NCBI GenBank assembly: GCA_947396885.1
Contig: OX377203.1
Location: 930,001 to 994,000, forward strand
DNA from: Heligmosomoides polygyrus polygyrus
Taxonomy: Eukaryota > Nematoda > Chromadorea > Rhabditida > Heligmosomidae
DNA: 64,000 nucleotides
Reading direction: 5' to 3'
Position 1 is the first letter of the stretch; each line of letters begins with the position of its first letter. A program made the position numbers and the translations under genes. Of the stretch, positions 21,481 through 31,624 are shown piece by piece. The notes below the pieces were generated by a model. The model had not been told where the DNA came from and ran no database searches. It worked only from the letters and a program-made list of their open reading frames with translations.

Positions 21481-22900
21481 GAATCAGATTAGAGGAGACG
21501 ATTTGGAACAGCTTCATAGATTCCTAAATCTGGCGTGTTCGCCATAGAATAGAATCGTGAGATGCAATTCCGTCAGAAATTCTGTGACGCAGCTCAGCGT
21601 CTTTAGTTGAACGACAGGTCTCAACGAAGCGATGCTGGATAGCAAACCGCCATATCGCTTCTTCCTGCTCTGACGCCGCCATCGGGCAACTGAGGGCAGC
21701 CGTTGCCCTTCCGAGTTGTTTTGATTCCGCTCTCTTTCGTGAGATTTCGTAACTGTAACTGCGAGACACTCTGCTGCTACTTCGACCTCCCGATCGTCTC
21801 CTCTAGTCGGTACGCCTTCCCTATTTCTCCAGTCTATCTGAGCATGAGTTGCGCTGCCCTTCTCGTGTGTTCTTCAGACGACTAGCAAGGGTGCCTTTGC
21901 TGTAGCGTCGACAACTCATTCTGTCTCCCATAAATGCTTCTTGTTCTCGCTTTCCGGGCGCTTCCAGTTCTAGGACCAAGTTAAGGTGATGCTAATCTGG
22001 TCTTCTCTACACCAGGATCCGTCCTTTCGTTTCCCTCTCCATACTCTGCCCCTTCAGCAGACGGTCCTGACGGTTGCATTTTTTTAGGCTTGCGGGTGTC
22101 GATCCTATGCCTTGCCCAGAGCACTTAGTGCTCACTGAGAGCCGGTTTGACCACTCCACAGTTTGCCTTAGAGTACCCAGGACCACCTGCAGTCGCCGGG
22201 GATTCCAGTAAACTCCCTCTGCTTAAACACCACCGAGCTAAGGCGTCTATCAGTTGCGAGACGACTTTCATGATCCTGCGTTTCCACGCCTCGTTACAGT
22301 AGTAAGAGTCACACCACGGACCGGATGCGACAATCATTAAGTCCTGGAGATGTTAGGTAGAAGCGGTACCCACGATACAGCATTTATCATGCATCTTATC
22401 CTACCTACTCATCGAGCTATACCGCTAGGTGATGGATACTCAACGATGCTCGTGGGTATCTTCACATACCTATAGGGATTCTTTCCCTTTACCTCTAGAT
22501 TGATGAAGCAGTTACAGTAGTCAGACCAGCTGACTGCTGGACAGCATAAAGTTGAAAATGGTAGAGAAAAGAGCGGGAATCTGCACAAAGCATTTTGGAA
22601 CGTGGTTACCAAGGGTTAATAATGAGAGTCTACCATTTTCAACTGTTGTGCACGTTTTTAAGTTTATTCGGGCTCGGTTATATGGCTTGCCGGGTTGGAC
22701 CACATCCCGAAGTCCCTGCAGGGAGCCAAAGCGGAAGCGGATGTTAATGTTAGGGGGTCAAGGGCATATGAAGTGACTGGGTAGCTGGTGCATACCTCCA
22801 TTGGCGTTTAACCTGCATCGGTAGGGCATAGACCCAATGTGTACCTTCATCTGAAGACGGTACATGCCTATGACGTTGAGGAACTATGTTGATCCTTCTC
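21480..22900 (+). other. Diverged copy of the spacer upstream of BTBD9-like genes
   Basis: Matches about 1935-4080 in order: GAATCAGATTA with GAGACGATTTG, CGCTTCTTCCTG, CGGGCGCTTCCAGTT, GACCAGCTGACTGC, CCTATGACGTTGAGGAACTA. It shows that copy 2 arose with its own upstream spacer. No ORF of interest. Confidence 0.65.
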
Positions 22901-22912
22901 TCCTTTGCAGAA

Positions 22913-25900
22913 ATGAGCGAGACTATACCAAAGTCCAGCGAAGGACCACCTGGAGAAGGTACCCACTACTTTTACTTTCTTCTCTTTGTGTGTTTTGAAC
23001 TCGAATCGATAGCCCACACCAAGACGCGGAAAAAGCACGAAAGGAAGGTCCAGCTCTGCAGTGATTGACTCTGCGTTCAGGCGACTCCTTTCTCATCGAG
23101 CACTCCGTTGCCTTGGATGCTCTCTATTCGAATCCGGACTTCTTTTCGGACGTGACCTTTGTGGTTGATGGGCGGCGATTCCGTGCACACAAACTTATTC
23201 TGGCCGCCCGCTGTGAATACTTCAGGCAAGGGAATGCTTCTCTAATATTTTGTTTCATTTGGGCCATCCTCACTAAATATGACTTCCACTAAATAGAGCC
23301 ATGCTGTTTGGCGGGCTGAAGGAAAGCTGCGAAGCAGAAGTCCAGCTCCAAGGAACAGACGCTCTCGCCTTCTGCACCTTACTGAAGTGAGTGTGGTGTC
23401 TGTCCAATGAACTGACATGGGAAGGATACCAGGTCACAGTTGCACTTCGAGATGAGATGTTTATCACGGGATGCGGCACCGAACGCTAGTCTAAGGTCGG
23501 AGTTGTGAACCACGCCCAGTTTGCCTTCCTAGCCCTCTGCCCCCATCAGTCACAGGAGGGCGAAGCGCAAGTAGGCTAAAACAGCGGCGACGTGTGGAGA
23601 GTGCTGGCGCAGTGGATAGATGGGCAGCGCGGTGGGTCAGAGAGGTTTGCGGTTCGAGTCTCCTGTTGCGCAGCATTCTTGCACTTCCTAAAAAAGGCAG
23701 CACAATAAACCTGGTACTCTTGTGTAAAACCGCAACGAAGAAGACCGCTAGAAGGGAATCCAGATTCATGGGTACTGTTGCGCTTACACTACTCCAAAAG
23801 TGAAAAAGTTTTTCGCCTAAACATAGCCAGAGAGGTTATTCAAGGCGCTGATCACTTATATTAGGTACCTAATTTATCGACTGATTACAGTGGGTTGATG
23901 TAGATGAGGGTATCAAGTTAAAGCTGATCAGTCCTTGTCTGACGAATCCTTTCTGGTATACGGTAAGTACGATGCATCTTTATCATATGATAGCATACAG
24001 TATGCGGTGGGGAAAGGAGGAGGAGGTCAGAGGACTGGCCTGACCCCTCACGAATAGCAGGCTAGACCAGGGACCAGATTCATCAACCGCTTACCGCCCT
24101 CTAACGGTGAAAGTACCGCATTCATTCATTCATTCATTTCAACATTCATCAGGTTTGGCGGTCTTCTCACCGTTAGAGGGCGGTAAGCGGTTGATGAATC
24201 TGGCCCCAGACGAGCTTCTGTTATGGTCGACGTAGGCGAGATTGGGGTAGCAGAGCGTGGCTACCTGTACGTCGCCGGGGAGGGTACGGATTGGGAACAG
24301 CTCGACATGGGTGAGTGACGCTTACCCACCCATGTCTACCGTAATCCACCGTGATCATTCGAAATTCGGGAAACGTACCTCATATGTATAAATGGTCAGT
24401 GCACGAAAAATCAAAAATAAAAAACTTCGAATAACCTCTATGGGCAAAGGTCGAAATCACTGACCATGACCCCACCACCCTTACCATATGGGAGTGTGAC
24501 CATTCCCTTAAATATACCCCTTAGACGATTTTTTTCGACTGTCGATCTGTCTTCCGCATTATGTTCTGACCAGTGGTTGTCCAGTCTTATGGGTTTGTTT
24601 CTTGGTAAACCCACGCGTACGTCCCTTCGAGACAAGAGAAGAAGATGGCCTGCAGTTTCTCATCCATCTTACGAATGCGGAGCATTGAAGTTGACGATGA
24701 AGAAGGCACCAGCGTGAAACAGACAAAGAGGATCCTACATGATTAGCGGAAGAAGGTTTTGAGGAAGACCCTAGTCACCAGCGTAGATCTTTTCGCTTTG
24801 ATGAAACGTAGCTGTTGAAGAAGCAGGTGAACTTCGCAATATTGACTTGCATGGAAATTCTTTTGAATCTGCAATCCTGTTTAGGTGAGTCAATTCTCCA
24901 TTCAGTGAAAGCGGCATTCGTTCACTCTCAAATATGGGGACCAAATTTCGATTTATTTCGCCTTCAAAAATTCTATCGGAGTTGTTGCTCATCAAAGGTA
25001 GTCAGTGAATCCATGGATTCTAAACCTAGACCTAAATGGTCTTGTACGACATCGGATGGGATCACAGAACTCGTATTTCGCTGTTGCTAAATGCCCTTGG
25101 ATGGTCCAAAAATGGCAGCAGATCATTATTTAAATAATTTCCGATAATTCATTAGGTTTCCTAAAAGAAGCTGTAGGGCACATGCAAGTGATTCATTCAC
25201 AACGATCGCGGCAGCGACTGGATGGTCGAGTGGATAGCGATATGGGCTTGAGGGAGAGGGCGAGGGTTCGACTCCGAAGGGGCTTAGGAGATTTGCTAGG
25301 TGGTCTGTTCTCACAATTCTCACAAATGAAGACGCCATCAAGAGAAGACAGTGGCTCGAGCGTTCTCGGAATGACATCGTGAGTAAACTTATGAAAGGAA
25401 GCATGGCTACATATCACTGAGAAATTTCGAGAAAGATCTGCAGAAGCCACGGGCTAGATCATGGGTACCGATCAATAGGGAGAGTTATAATTTTTCAAAA
25501 AATTATATCAAGACCTTCTTACCACCCTGACGTTTCATCTCAAAGTGTCACTGCAATCTGGTATCCTCACCCAATGAGTCGATTACAGTACCGTCCATCT
25601 CTGCTCTTCAGGTATATCTACACCGGCAAACTCGAGTTGTCTACCTACAAGGTTGAAGACCTAGTGGCGATTCTCCAGCTCGCTCACGAATACGGACTGG
25701 TTAACCTTCAACAGCCAATAGTCGACTATCTGAAGGTAGCTGTCACGTCTGACTTTGGCTGCACACATTGTGTCTTTGTCCCGTATTAGACAGCTGATCC
25801 GTCAGACTGTCGATCTGTCCGCACGTCCGCGCAGAATACTTGCGCCTCAAGCGTATTCTGCAACGATTTTGATTCCATGTCATGGTAAAGGGTCCACAAC

Positions 25901-28900
25901 CTCTAGCCGTGCTTCCTTTTTCACCCAATGAGCGGGCTCTCAGTTTTGAAGATTCTCAACAGAACAAAAGCAAGCGCTTTCTAATTCACTATTTCAGTTG
26001 AAGAGGTTCGTCGGCCGATATTTTCCAGAGTAGCTAACTAGTTGTTATGCGTTACCTTGTAATATTCAAGCTTTTTGTGTTTCTGTTATCACTGCTTGAA
26101 ATTGTACTTATTTACACGGCCCAATATGTAAACAAACATAGATCTGATGTTGTTTGGTCTGCCTCCATAAAATTTGGGGATTTCTCTTTCCAACTCGTTC
26201 CTGCATCCGAGTCCGACCGTAGGCTTAAAAGTGCTAAAAATCCAGAAGAAGCTGGACACCAACAATGTCCTCATCGTTCTCCGGTCTGCAGCATTGCTGT
26301 CCAACGACCTGACGGAAAGCTGCTTGAAGTTTGCTGACCAACATGCTTCAGACGTCCTCGCTTCAAAGGTAGGTCATTGTGGTGGTCAGTTTGCCTAGCT
26401 GTAGAGCAGCAGAGTTGTTAGTGGAGTGCAACCCTCATTTTGTTGTCATTCATCACCCTCATTAACTCATTTGTTCCTTATTCTCTCAACGATAAACATT
26501 TCAGAATTTCCTGACACTGCAGCAGAAGGCGGTGGAGGAAGTCCTCAGTAGAGACTCGTTCTATGCGCCTGAGATCGACATCTTCAAGGCGATATGCGAA
26601 TGGATTCGTGCACAGCCCTTGGCAAAGGTAATCGCGCTCATTGTCACCCATCCGTCCAGGAAACGACCTCACTTTCATTAGGAAACTTCTCCGGAAGCAC
26701 TAATTGAACGCTTCATATCGAAGAAGTGCCTCCGGCTCGACCTCATACACCAGAAGGAGCTCCTGTCCACAGTCCGACATTCGGAGCTTTTCGCGGCGAA
26801 CTCCGTCGCATTTCGGGATTTCATTCTCGACGCGCTGAATCGGAAGTGCGAAGGCACCGTGTCGGATATGCGTGGAGCTGTGGGTGAGTCTGTGTCGACG
26901 GTGTACTCCTGGTTGCCGATCTCCTCCTCACTGCTGTTGCAGTGCTCAACGAGAACGTGGCCACCGTTGCCCGAGGAGCTGCCGTTGTCGAGGGAGAAAA
27001 CAGGGACACGCTGCTGAGGCCCGCACAAGGTCTTATCGAGTAATCCCCCTTCCCCAAAGTGACAAGAGCTGGCTTCTTTTTAAGGGAACCACTACGATGA
27101 TGGAAGTACCTCTCTGACGCGACATAGAATCGGACAGACGGAAGGAATCGTCGTGCAACTCGGCCGACCGTATACGATAAACAGCGTCATACTGCAGATA
27201 GGGGACTGTGGCACAGGCGCCACTTACTCTTATAAGATCGAGGTAAGTAATCATGTGGTTCATAGAAACGAGTACTGCGCTACGGTACCAGACCGAGAGG
27301 GGGAATCTGCTCCCAGGCTTAGAATTGGCCAGCCCAATATAGCGATATTCGGCTTTGCTGCGATTACCCGCATGACTAGTCTTCGTAGAAGCAGGAAAAA
27401 CTGTGTTCCGGACTAGAGGTTGGATTTACCAGCGATGCGGCCGGTATCACCTCACGGCGGATTCACCATAGCGGCCTACGCAATAAGCGATGCTGAGAGA
27501 CACCGAAACAGAGATAGGGTAACCGATGTACCGTTACCGACCGGTAAGCGGTTGATGAATCTGGATCGGATTTCACCGGGAGATTACCACTCGGGACGGC
27601 CATCATCACAAGATGGCGAGGATCGACAGATGGACTCAACAGCAGGTGCCAAGCATCAGCCGGACGATCAACATCGATCGATAATCCTAATTTTCCCTGG
27701 AGCGATGATGGAAAACGTCCGAATCTCTTTTCCGAGTTTCCTTCTCTTCTTCAAATTCCAGTACTCTCCCTAGCATTCCATCCGTACGGCAGTTACTCGC
27801 GGCCGGCCGCGAGCTGCCCGCCACCGTCGGATCCCTGATTTCGCAGTCCCTTTCCCGCGCCCGTCCGGCACACAGCGAGAGTCGCGTTTTCGCGCCATCC
27901 GTTGTCGCCGTCGAGCGACGTCTCCGGGCGATTTGAGTCATTCGAATCGAGTGGTTCCTCCAGTCTGAGTGGACCAGTCTCCAGCGGAGGCACGGCATCG
28001 AGAAGAATCTGCATGAACTGGAAGAACCCCGATCTATTAACCAACCAAGAATTACGACGAGCTTTTCGAGCGCATGGCGCGATCTCGTACTTTAATGCGC
28101 TTTATGGTTGCTGCCTTGTGCGCTTCAAAAACACTTTAGTATTTATTTTTTCTCAAAAAATGACAATGTTATAAAATTGTCACACTCATTCGGGCAGCTG
28201 AATAAAAACATTTCAAGGTAGGTTATATAAAAAAAGCTTTTCCTTGAACAAACAATTGTTCTAACCAATTCTGGAGAGTTTGTAGTTTAACTGTAAGAAG
28301 CTCGTTCCGATTTGGAAGACGCTCACTTTTTCGATGCATCAGGTTTGTTTAGAAGAGTGTCCGATTTGACGTGAAAATGGCATCTGTGTATGCATTGCAG
28401 ATTATGAAATGGTTGTGTTCCGAGTCCAGACGTCTACGTCTTTTTAAGTGAGAGCTCGTTATACCGTAGAGCCATGAGATGCGAACAGGATACATAGTTA
28501 TCCGGGTCCCATGCTAGAGTTCTGCTGAAGAACAACTATTCCCATGCAGACCATGTGTTCTCTGGACAACGTCGCCAACCTTACAACGGTGATTGGGGAG
28601 CCACCTGAAGACGACTGACGACTAAACGCCGGCTACCATTTCAGGTGAGCATGGACCGACGTGACTGGGAGCGTGTGTGGTACAGCTCAGCGTGTCAGTG
28701 CTTTCCCATCGAGAAGGCGATCTTCAGAACCCGACTGGTTCGGTGAGTAGTCGTCAGTGTTGCCTAGCCGAGTCTAGAGGCGCAGGTAGCAGGATTGGAG
28801 AGAGCAGAACGCATTCCAAAATTTACGACATTTGGAGGCTTAAAACGAGAAACGCATTGGAATAAAGAGCAGTGATTTTCCACCGAAATCCGCTTTTTGG

Positions 28901-29861
28901 GAGTGTAGCATATTATTGAGAAACGGTGATGTAAAACATACGGAAGAGCTCAAGATGGCCGGAAACCAGGATACGAAACACGGAAACGGAAGCGGAACCA
29001 CACTCATTACTTCATCTAACTGCCCATAAATATACCCAAAATGGCGGCAGTAACTAACGATAAGTTACCGTTAACGAGCATCAGGAAACAGAAAAGGCAG
29101 CATGTAATTCCTCCTGAACTTATATAGCAATGGAAGATCTTTGTGTTCCTTAATCGGGTTACATTTTAAACGAATGAATGAGCGAATAAATTCGATGTTG
29201 AAACATTCGAACGAACGAATTGATTCGCTCATCAGTATTTTCGAATGATCGAAAATCGAGTAGGTCCCATTTCTCGTTTATTCGAATATTCGAATAATTT
29301 GCTCAAATCAGGCTCCGTGCTTGAAGATTTAAAGTACTCGATATTCGAATAAAATTATTTGATTTTCGAATAGAGCTGAAATATTCGAATTTCGAATAAT
29401 CTTCGTATATGACTCCTTTCGATGATCGAATTTGAGCGAATATTCGAAAATCTAGAAATATCGAGTATTATATTCCAATAGATTCTTCGAGTAAATATTC
29501 GAATATTCTTGTTCGAGCGCAGCTATATCACCTATTGGGGGGTGCGTAGCCAGGTGGAGAGCATTCAGCGAAGTTAGGATTTCCGTAGCTCCATCTCTAG
29601 ATAGGTAGATGAACGCGGTTCCTGCGAGCGGGGTATTCCTACCGTACTCTCCGTTCGTTCAGGTATATCCGCGTACTATGCACCTACAACTCGAGAAGAA
29701 GCGAGTATTTTTCACTGGCCAGCTTCGAGGCACTCTACTCCTCGGAGAGTGCTAACGTGTGCAACGGTACAGAATTCGTGGTAAGTGGGCGATTTACATT
29801 TGTATCATTTGCCATAGACATACAATTCACCTTCTTTCAGCAGCGCTACCAAAAAAGATGA
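22913..29861 (+). CDS. BTBD9: BTBD9-like protein, copy 2, complete 12-exon gene
   Basis: Exons: 22913-22958, 23081-23225, 23297-23386, 25612-25735, 26246-26368, 26505-26627, 26682-26883, 26943-27029, 27085-27242, 28645-28742, 29663-29780, 29841-29861. Their phases join without a break: 1335 bases, 444 residues. BTB domain from about residue 15 (DVTFVVDGRRFRAHKLILAA, YIYTGKLELS); BACK domain (KKLDTNNVLIVLRS to ALIERFISKKCLRL). The single discoidin-like domain runs RIGQTEGIVVQLGRPYTINS, YSYKIE, VSMDRRDWERVWY, YIRVLCTYNSRRSEY. Human BTBD9, about 612 residues, has a longer C-terminal part. Family knowledge: putative Cullin-3 adaptor tied to dopamine and iron in animals; nematode hpo-9. Intron 3 is swollen to 2.2 kb by repeats (63 bases in copy 1), and introns 9 and 10 hold repeats. 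The second intron has a GC donor. An acceptor lies two bases before the ATG. Confidence 0.87.
23226..23296 (+). other. GC-AG intron in BTBD9-like copy 2
   Basis: Exon end TACTTCAG, intron start GCAAGG, acceptor AAATAG at 23296. The join gives CEYFRAMLFGGLKES in frame. It sits at the same codon as the GC-AG intron of copy 1 (4398-4456), so it predates their split. Confidence 0.8.
23425..24960 (+). repeat. Composite repeat with tRNA-like SINE (family S2) in intron 3
   Basis: The left part matches 55700-56030: GGAAGGATACCAGG, GATGAGATG, then a tRNA-like head GTGCTGGCGCAGTGGATAGA with a box B GGTTCGAGTCTCC near 23652. The right part, about 24490-24945, matches 56110-56570 (ACAAGAGAAGAAGATGGCC, CAGCGTAGATCTTTT, TGAAAGCGGCATTCG). 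It is interrupted by a MITE at 24070-24207. Confidence 0.65.
24070..24207. mobile_element. MITE, GATTCATCAAC termini, arm type CGCTTACCGC
   Basis: Starts GGGACCAGATTCATCAACCG and ends GGTTGATGAATCTGGCCCC, with CCGCCCTCTAACGGTGA and CACCGTTAGAGGGCGG inner arms. The centre holds a short ATTC run. Confidence 0.75.
25195..25275 (+). repeat. tRNA-like sequence, probable SINE head
   Basis: GGTCGAGTGGATAGCGATAT and, further on, GGGTTCGACTCCGAA resemble boxes A and B, but acceptor and T stems do not pair convincingly. Lies within intron 3 of copy 2. A functional tRNA is unlikely. Confidence 0.45.
27761..28004. repeat. Repeat, inverted partner of 44469-44731
   Basis: Reads as the reverse complement of 44469-44731 with scattered changes. 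Both hold CTCGCGGCCGGCCGCGAG, an 18-base perfect palindrome, plus GCATTCCATCCGTACGGCAG and CGATTTGAGTCATTCGAAT or its equivalent. It sits in intron 9 of copy 2. Confidence 0.8.
28050..28400 (+). repeat. Dispersed repeat shared with 5490-5820
   Basis: Diverged copy of the segment in intron 4 of copy 1, here in intron 9 of copy 2. It is AT-rich with no ORF. Confidence 0.55.
29150..29520. repeat. TTCGAA-rich palindromic repeat
   Basis: Same block as 1-300, in intron 10 of copy 2. It also contains GAACGAACGAATTGATTCG upstream of the duplicated border. Confidence 0.8.
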
Positions 29862-30138
29862 GAGCAGCTGTGGTCGCATATGGTACGCCAAGTTCAAGAG
29901 TCGTGTTCTTCGATGTGTTGTCATTTGCCTCTTTCAGCTACGGAAAATGCCGGCAGTTGGAGCATCGTGAAACGATCCCTTTGCTTTTTTTGTTCAAATT
30001 TTCGTTCCGTTTAGCGCAGCCTGTTGCAGTGTTATACCGTATTTGATCTGTGTTTACTAGCGCTTTCATTTGATCTTAATCGTACACCGGCGACAGAACG
30101 ACGTGACGGACCGCTCTCCAGTTAACCAACTGGTTCTG

Positions 30139-31624
30139 TAGTAGGTTGATGCTCTCGGCCCTGCCTCGGAGCGATATACCCCGCGGGTAGTAGGTTGATG
30201 CTCTCGGCCCTGCCTCGGCGCAATATACCCCGCGGTATATTTGGGGGCAGTGACTTCGGGATATGCCTGCTGGTCTGCGGGTCAGATGGGGTGCTAGCAG
30301 CCATGGTCACGCCTCCTTCTAGGGCATAAATACCCGGGGTCAGAGCCCACAGTCATCTCTTGTTTTGTCGTCTTCATAAAGCTCTCCTGGAATTATCCTA
30401 CTCAGTTCCTGTATATTTTGTCTCTTGGCTTTCGTGTGTCTTGTATTTGAATAAATCGTTATAAGTATCCTCAAAGAAACGACTGTAGTAGGTTGATGCT
30501 CTCGGCCCTGCCTCGGAGCGATATACCCCGCGGGTAGTAGGTTGATGCTCTCGGCCCTGCCTCGGCGCAATATACCCCGCGGTATATTTGGAGGCGTGAC
30601 CATGGCTGCTAGCACCCCATCTGACCCGCAGACCAGCAGGCATATCCCGAAGTCACTGCCCCCAAATATACCGCGGGGTATATTGCGCCGAGGCAGGGCC
30701 GAGAGCATCAACCTACTACCCGCGGGGTATATCGCTCCGAGGCAGGGCCGAGAGCATCAACCTACTACATGGGGGCCCTCAAACAAAATTAGCGCTTCCA
30801 CTGCGCTCTTTAATTAGTCGCGCATACCACGACCGCGTCTGTTCCCACGCATAGAGCGCCACTGAAAGTTTTGCCTATCCGCAAAAGTAGGAGGACGTGA
30901 GTGGGAATGAGGATTCCGTTGCTTCGGAGGACCTGCGTTGATGGGCCTGTGGAACCGTTCGCGAACCATAGATGGTCCCGTAGGAGCTTGCAGTTGTCCA
31001 GAGAGTAGTCGTTTGGGTTCCGTGAAGCGCTTAAATTCCGGCAGTTTCAGCATCGAGCTGTATTGCTTCAGTGTGGCTCCCCAGAAGCGCTTAGCCGCGC
31101 TCTGAGTAAAATGAGGTCCCGTGACCAGACTCATTTTGTCCGCCAGAATCTTGAAAGGTGCATCCCTCATGTTCTCCTCGGATTTAAGTGGCAGCAAGCA
31201 GCAGAATCGTCGTTTCAAAGATGGCCTCTGCATAACAGTTTCTTCGATGAAATCCCGTAGTAAATCTACGGATTTCCCCCAGTTCTGGCCATCCTTTGGT
31301 CCTGGTAATGCCACAAATTCTGTTCCTTTAGATACTGCTTGAAGTATCAAGCACCATGCACTTCTCCAGTGGTGTGGTTCCACATATTGGTTCGACGTCA
31401 CCATCACAATCGCTGACCACTCTTCTTCGAACCATTCCGGTTGGAGCAGATCTGGGGAGGCAGCTACCTTACCCGGGGTCAGAGCCCACAGTCATCTCTT
31501 GTTTTGTCGTCTTCATAAAGCTCTCCTGGAATTATCCTACTCAGTTCCTGTATATTTTGTCTCTTGGCTTTCGTGTGTCTTGTATTTGAATAAATCGTTA
31601 TAAGTATCCTCAAAGAAACGACTG
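30139..31624 (-). mobile_element. PAT/DIRS-like retroelement with split direct repeats, non-autonomous
   Basis: On the minus strand the order is A1 (31624-31471), ORF (31407-30814), B1 (about 30770-30486), A2 (30485-30332), B2 (30331-30139). A1 and A2 are 154 bp direct copies. B1 and B2 share the TAGTAGGTTGATGCTCTCGG terminal segment. The internal B1/A2 junction has the same sequence that joining the two outer ends would make, as in the split direct repeats of PAT-type tyrosine-recombinase elements. B1 itself is a large palindrome. The element interrupts the duplicated spacer, whose other copy (about 920-940) lacks it. TTCTG borders both sides (30134-30138, 31625-31629); DIRS-type elements normally leave no duplication, so an LTR-type origin is the alternative. 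No reverse transcriptase or recombinase is present. Confidence 0.65.
30814..31407 (-). CDS. Gag-like protein of the split-repeat element
   Basis: A 197-codon open frame on the minus strand, and the only long ORF of the element. The N-terminal half has mixed helical character (HHWRSAWCLILQAV, WGKSVDLLRDFIEETV). The C-terminal third is rich in Pro, Arg, Asn and Gly and ends SMRGNRRGRGMRD, a basic RG-type tail suited to nucleic acid binding. No zinc knuckle, protease or reverse transcriptase motif was seen. Position directly before the B1-A2-B2 end matches the Gag-like first ORF of DIRS/PAT elements; the assignment rests on architecture, not a recognised domain. The start at 31407 follows A1 by about 60 bases. 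Confidence 0.55.
   Translation of the reverse strand: MMVTSNQYVEPHHWRSAWCLILQAVSKGTEFVALPGPKDGQNWGKSVDLLRDFIEETVMQRPSLKRRFCCLLPLKSEENMRDAPFKILADKMSLVTGPHFTQSAAKRFWGATLKQYSSMLKLPEFKRFTEPKRLLSGQLQAPTGPSMVRERFHRPINAGPPKQRNPHSHSRPPTFADRQNFQWRSMRGNRRGRGMRD

Noticed and set aside
23590..23680. tRNA gene
   Set aside because: Box A and B-like motifs exist, but the acceptor, anticodon and T stems do not pair, and sister copies diverge as SINEs do. The same holds for 25195, 55935 and 57000.
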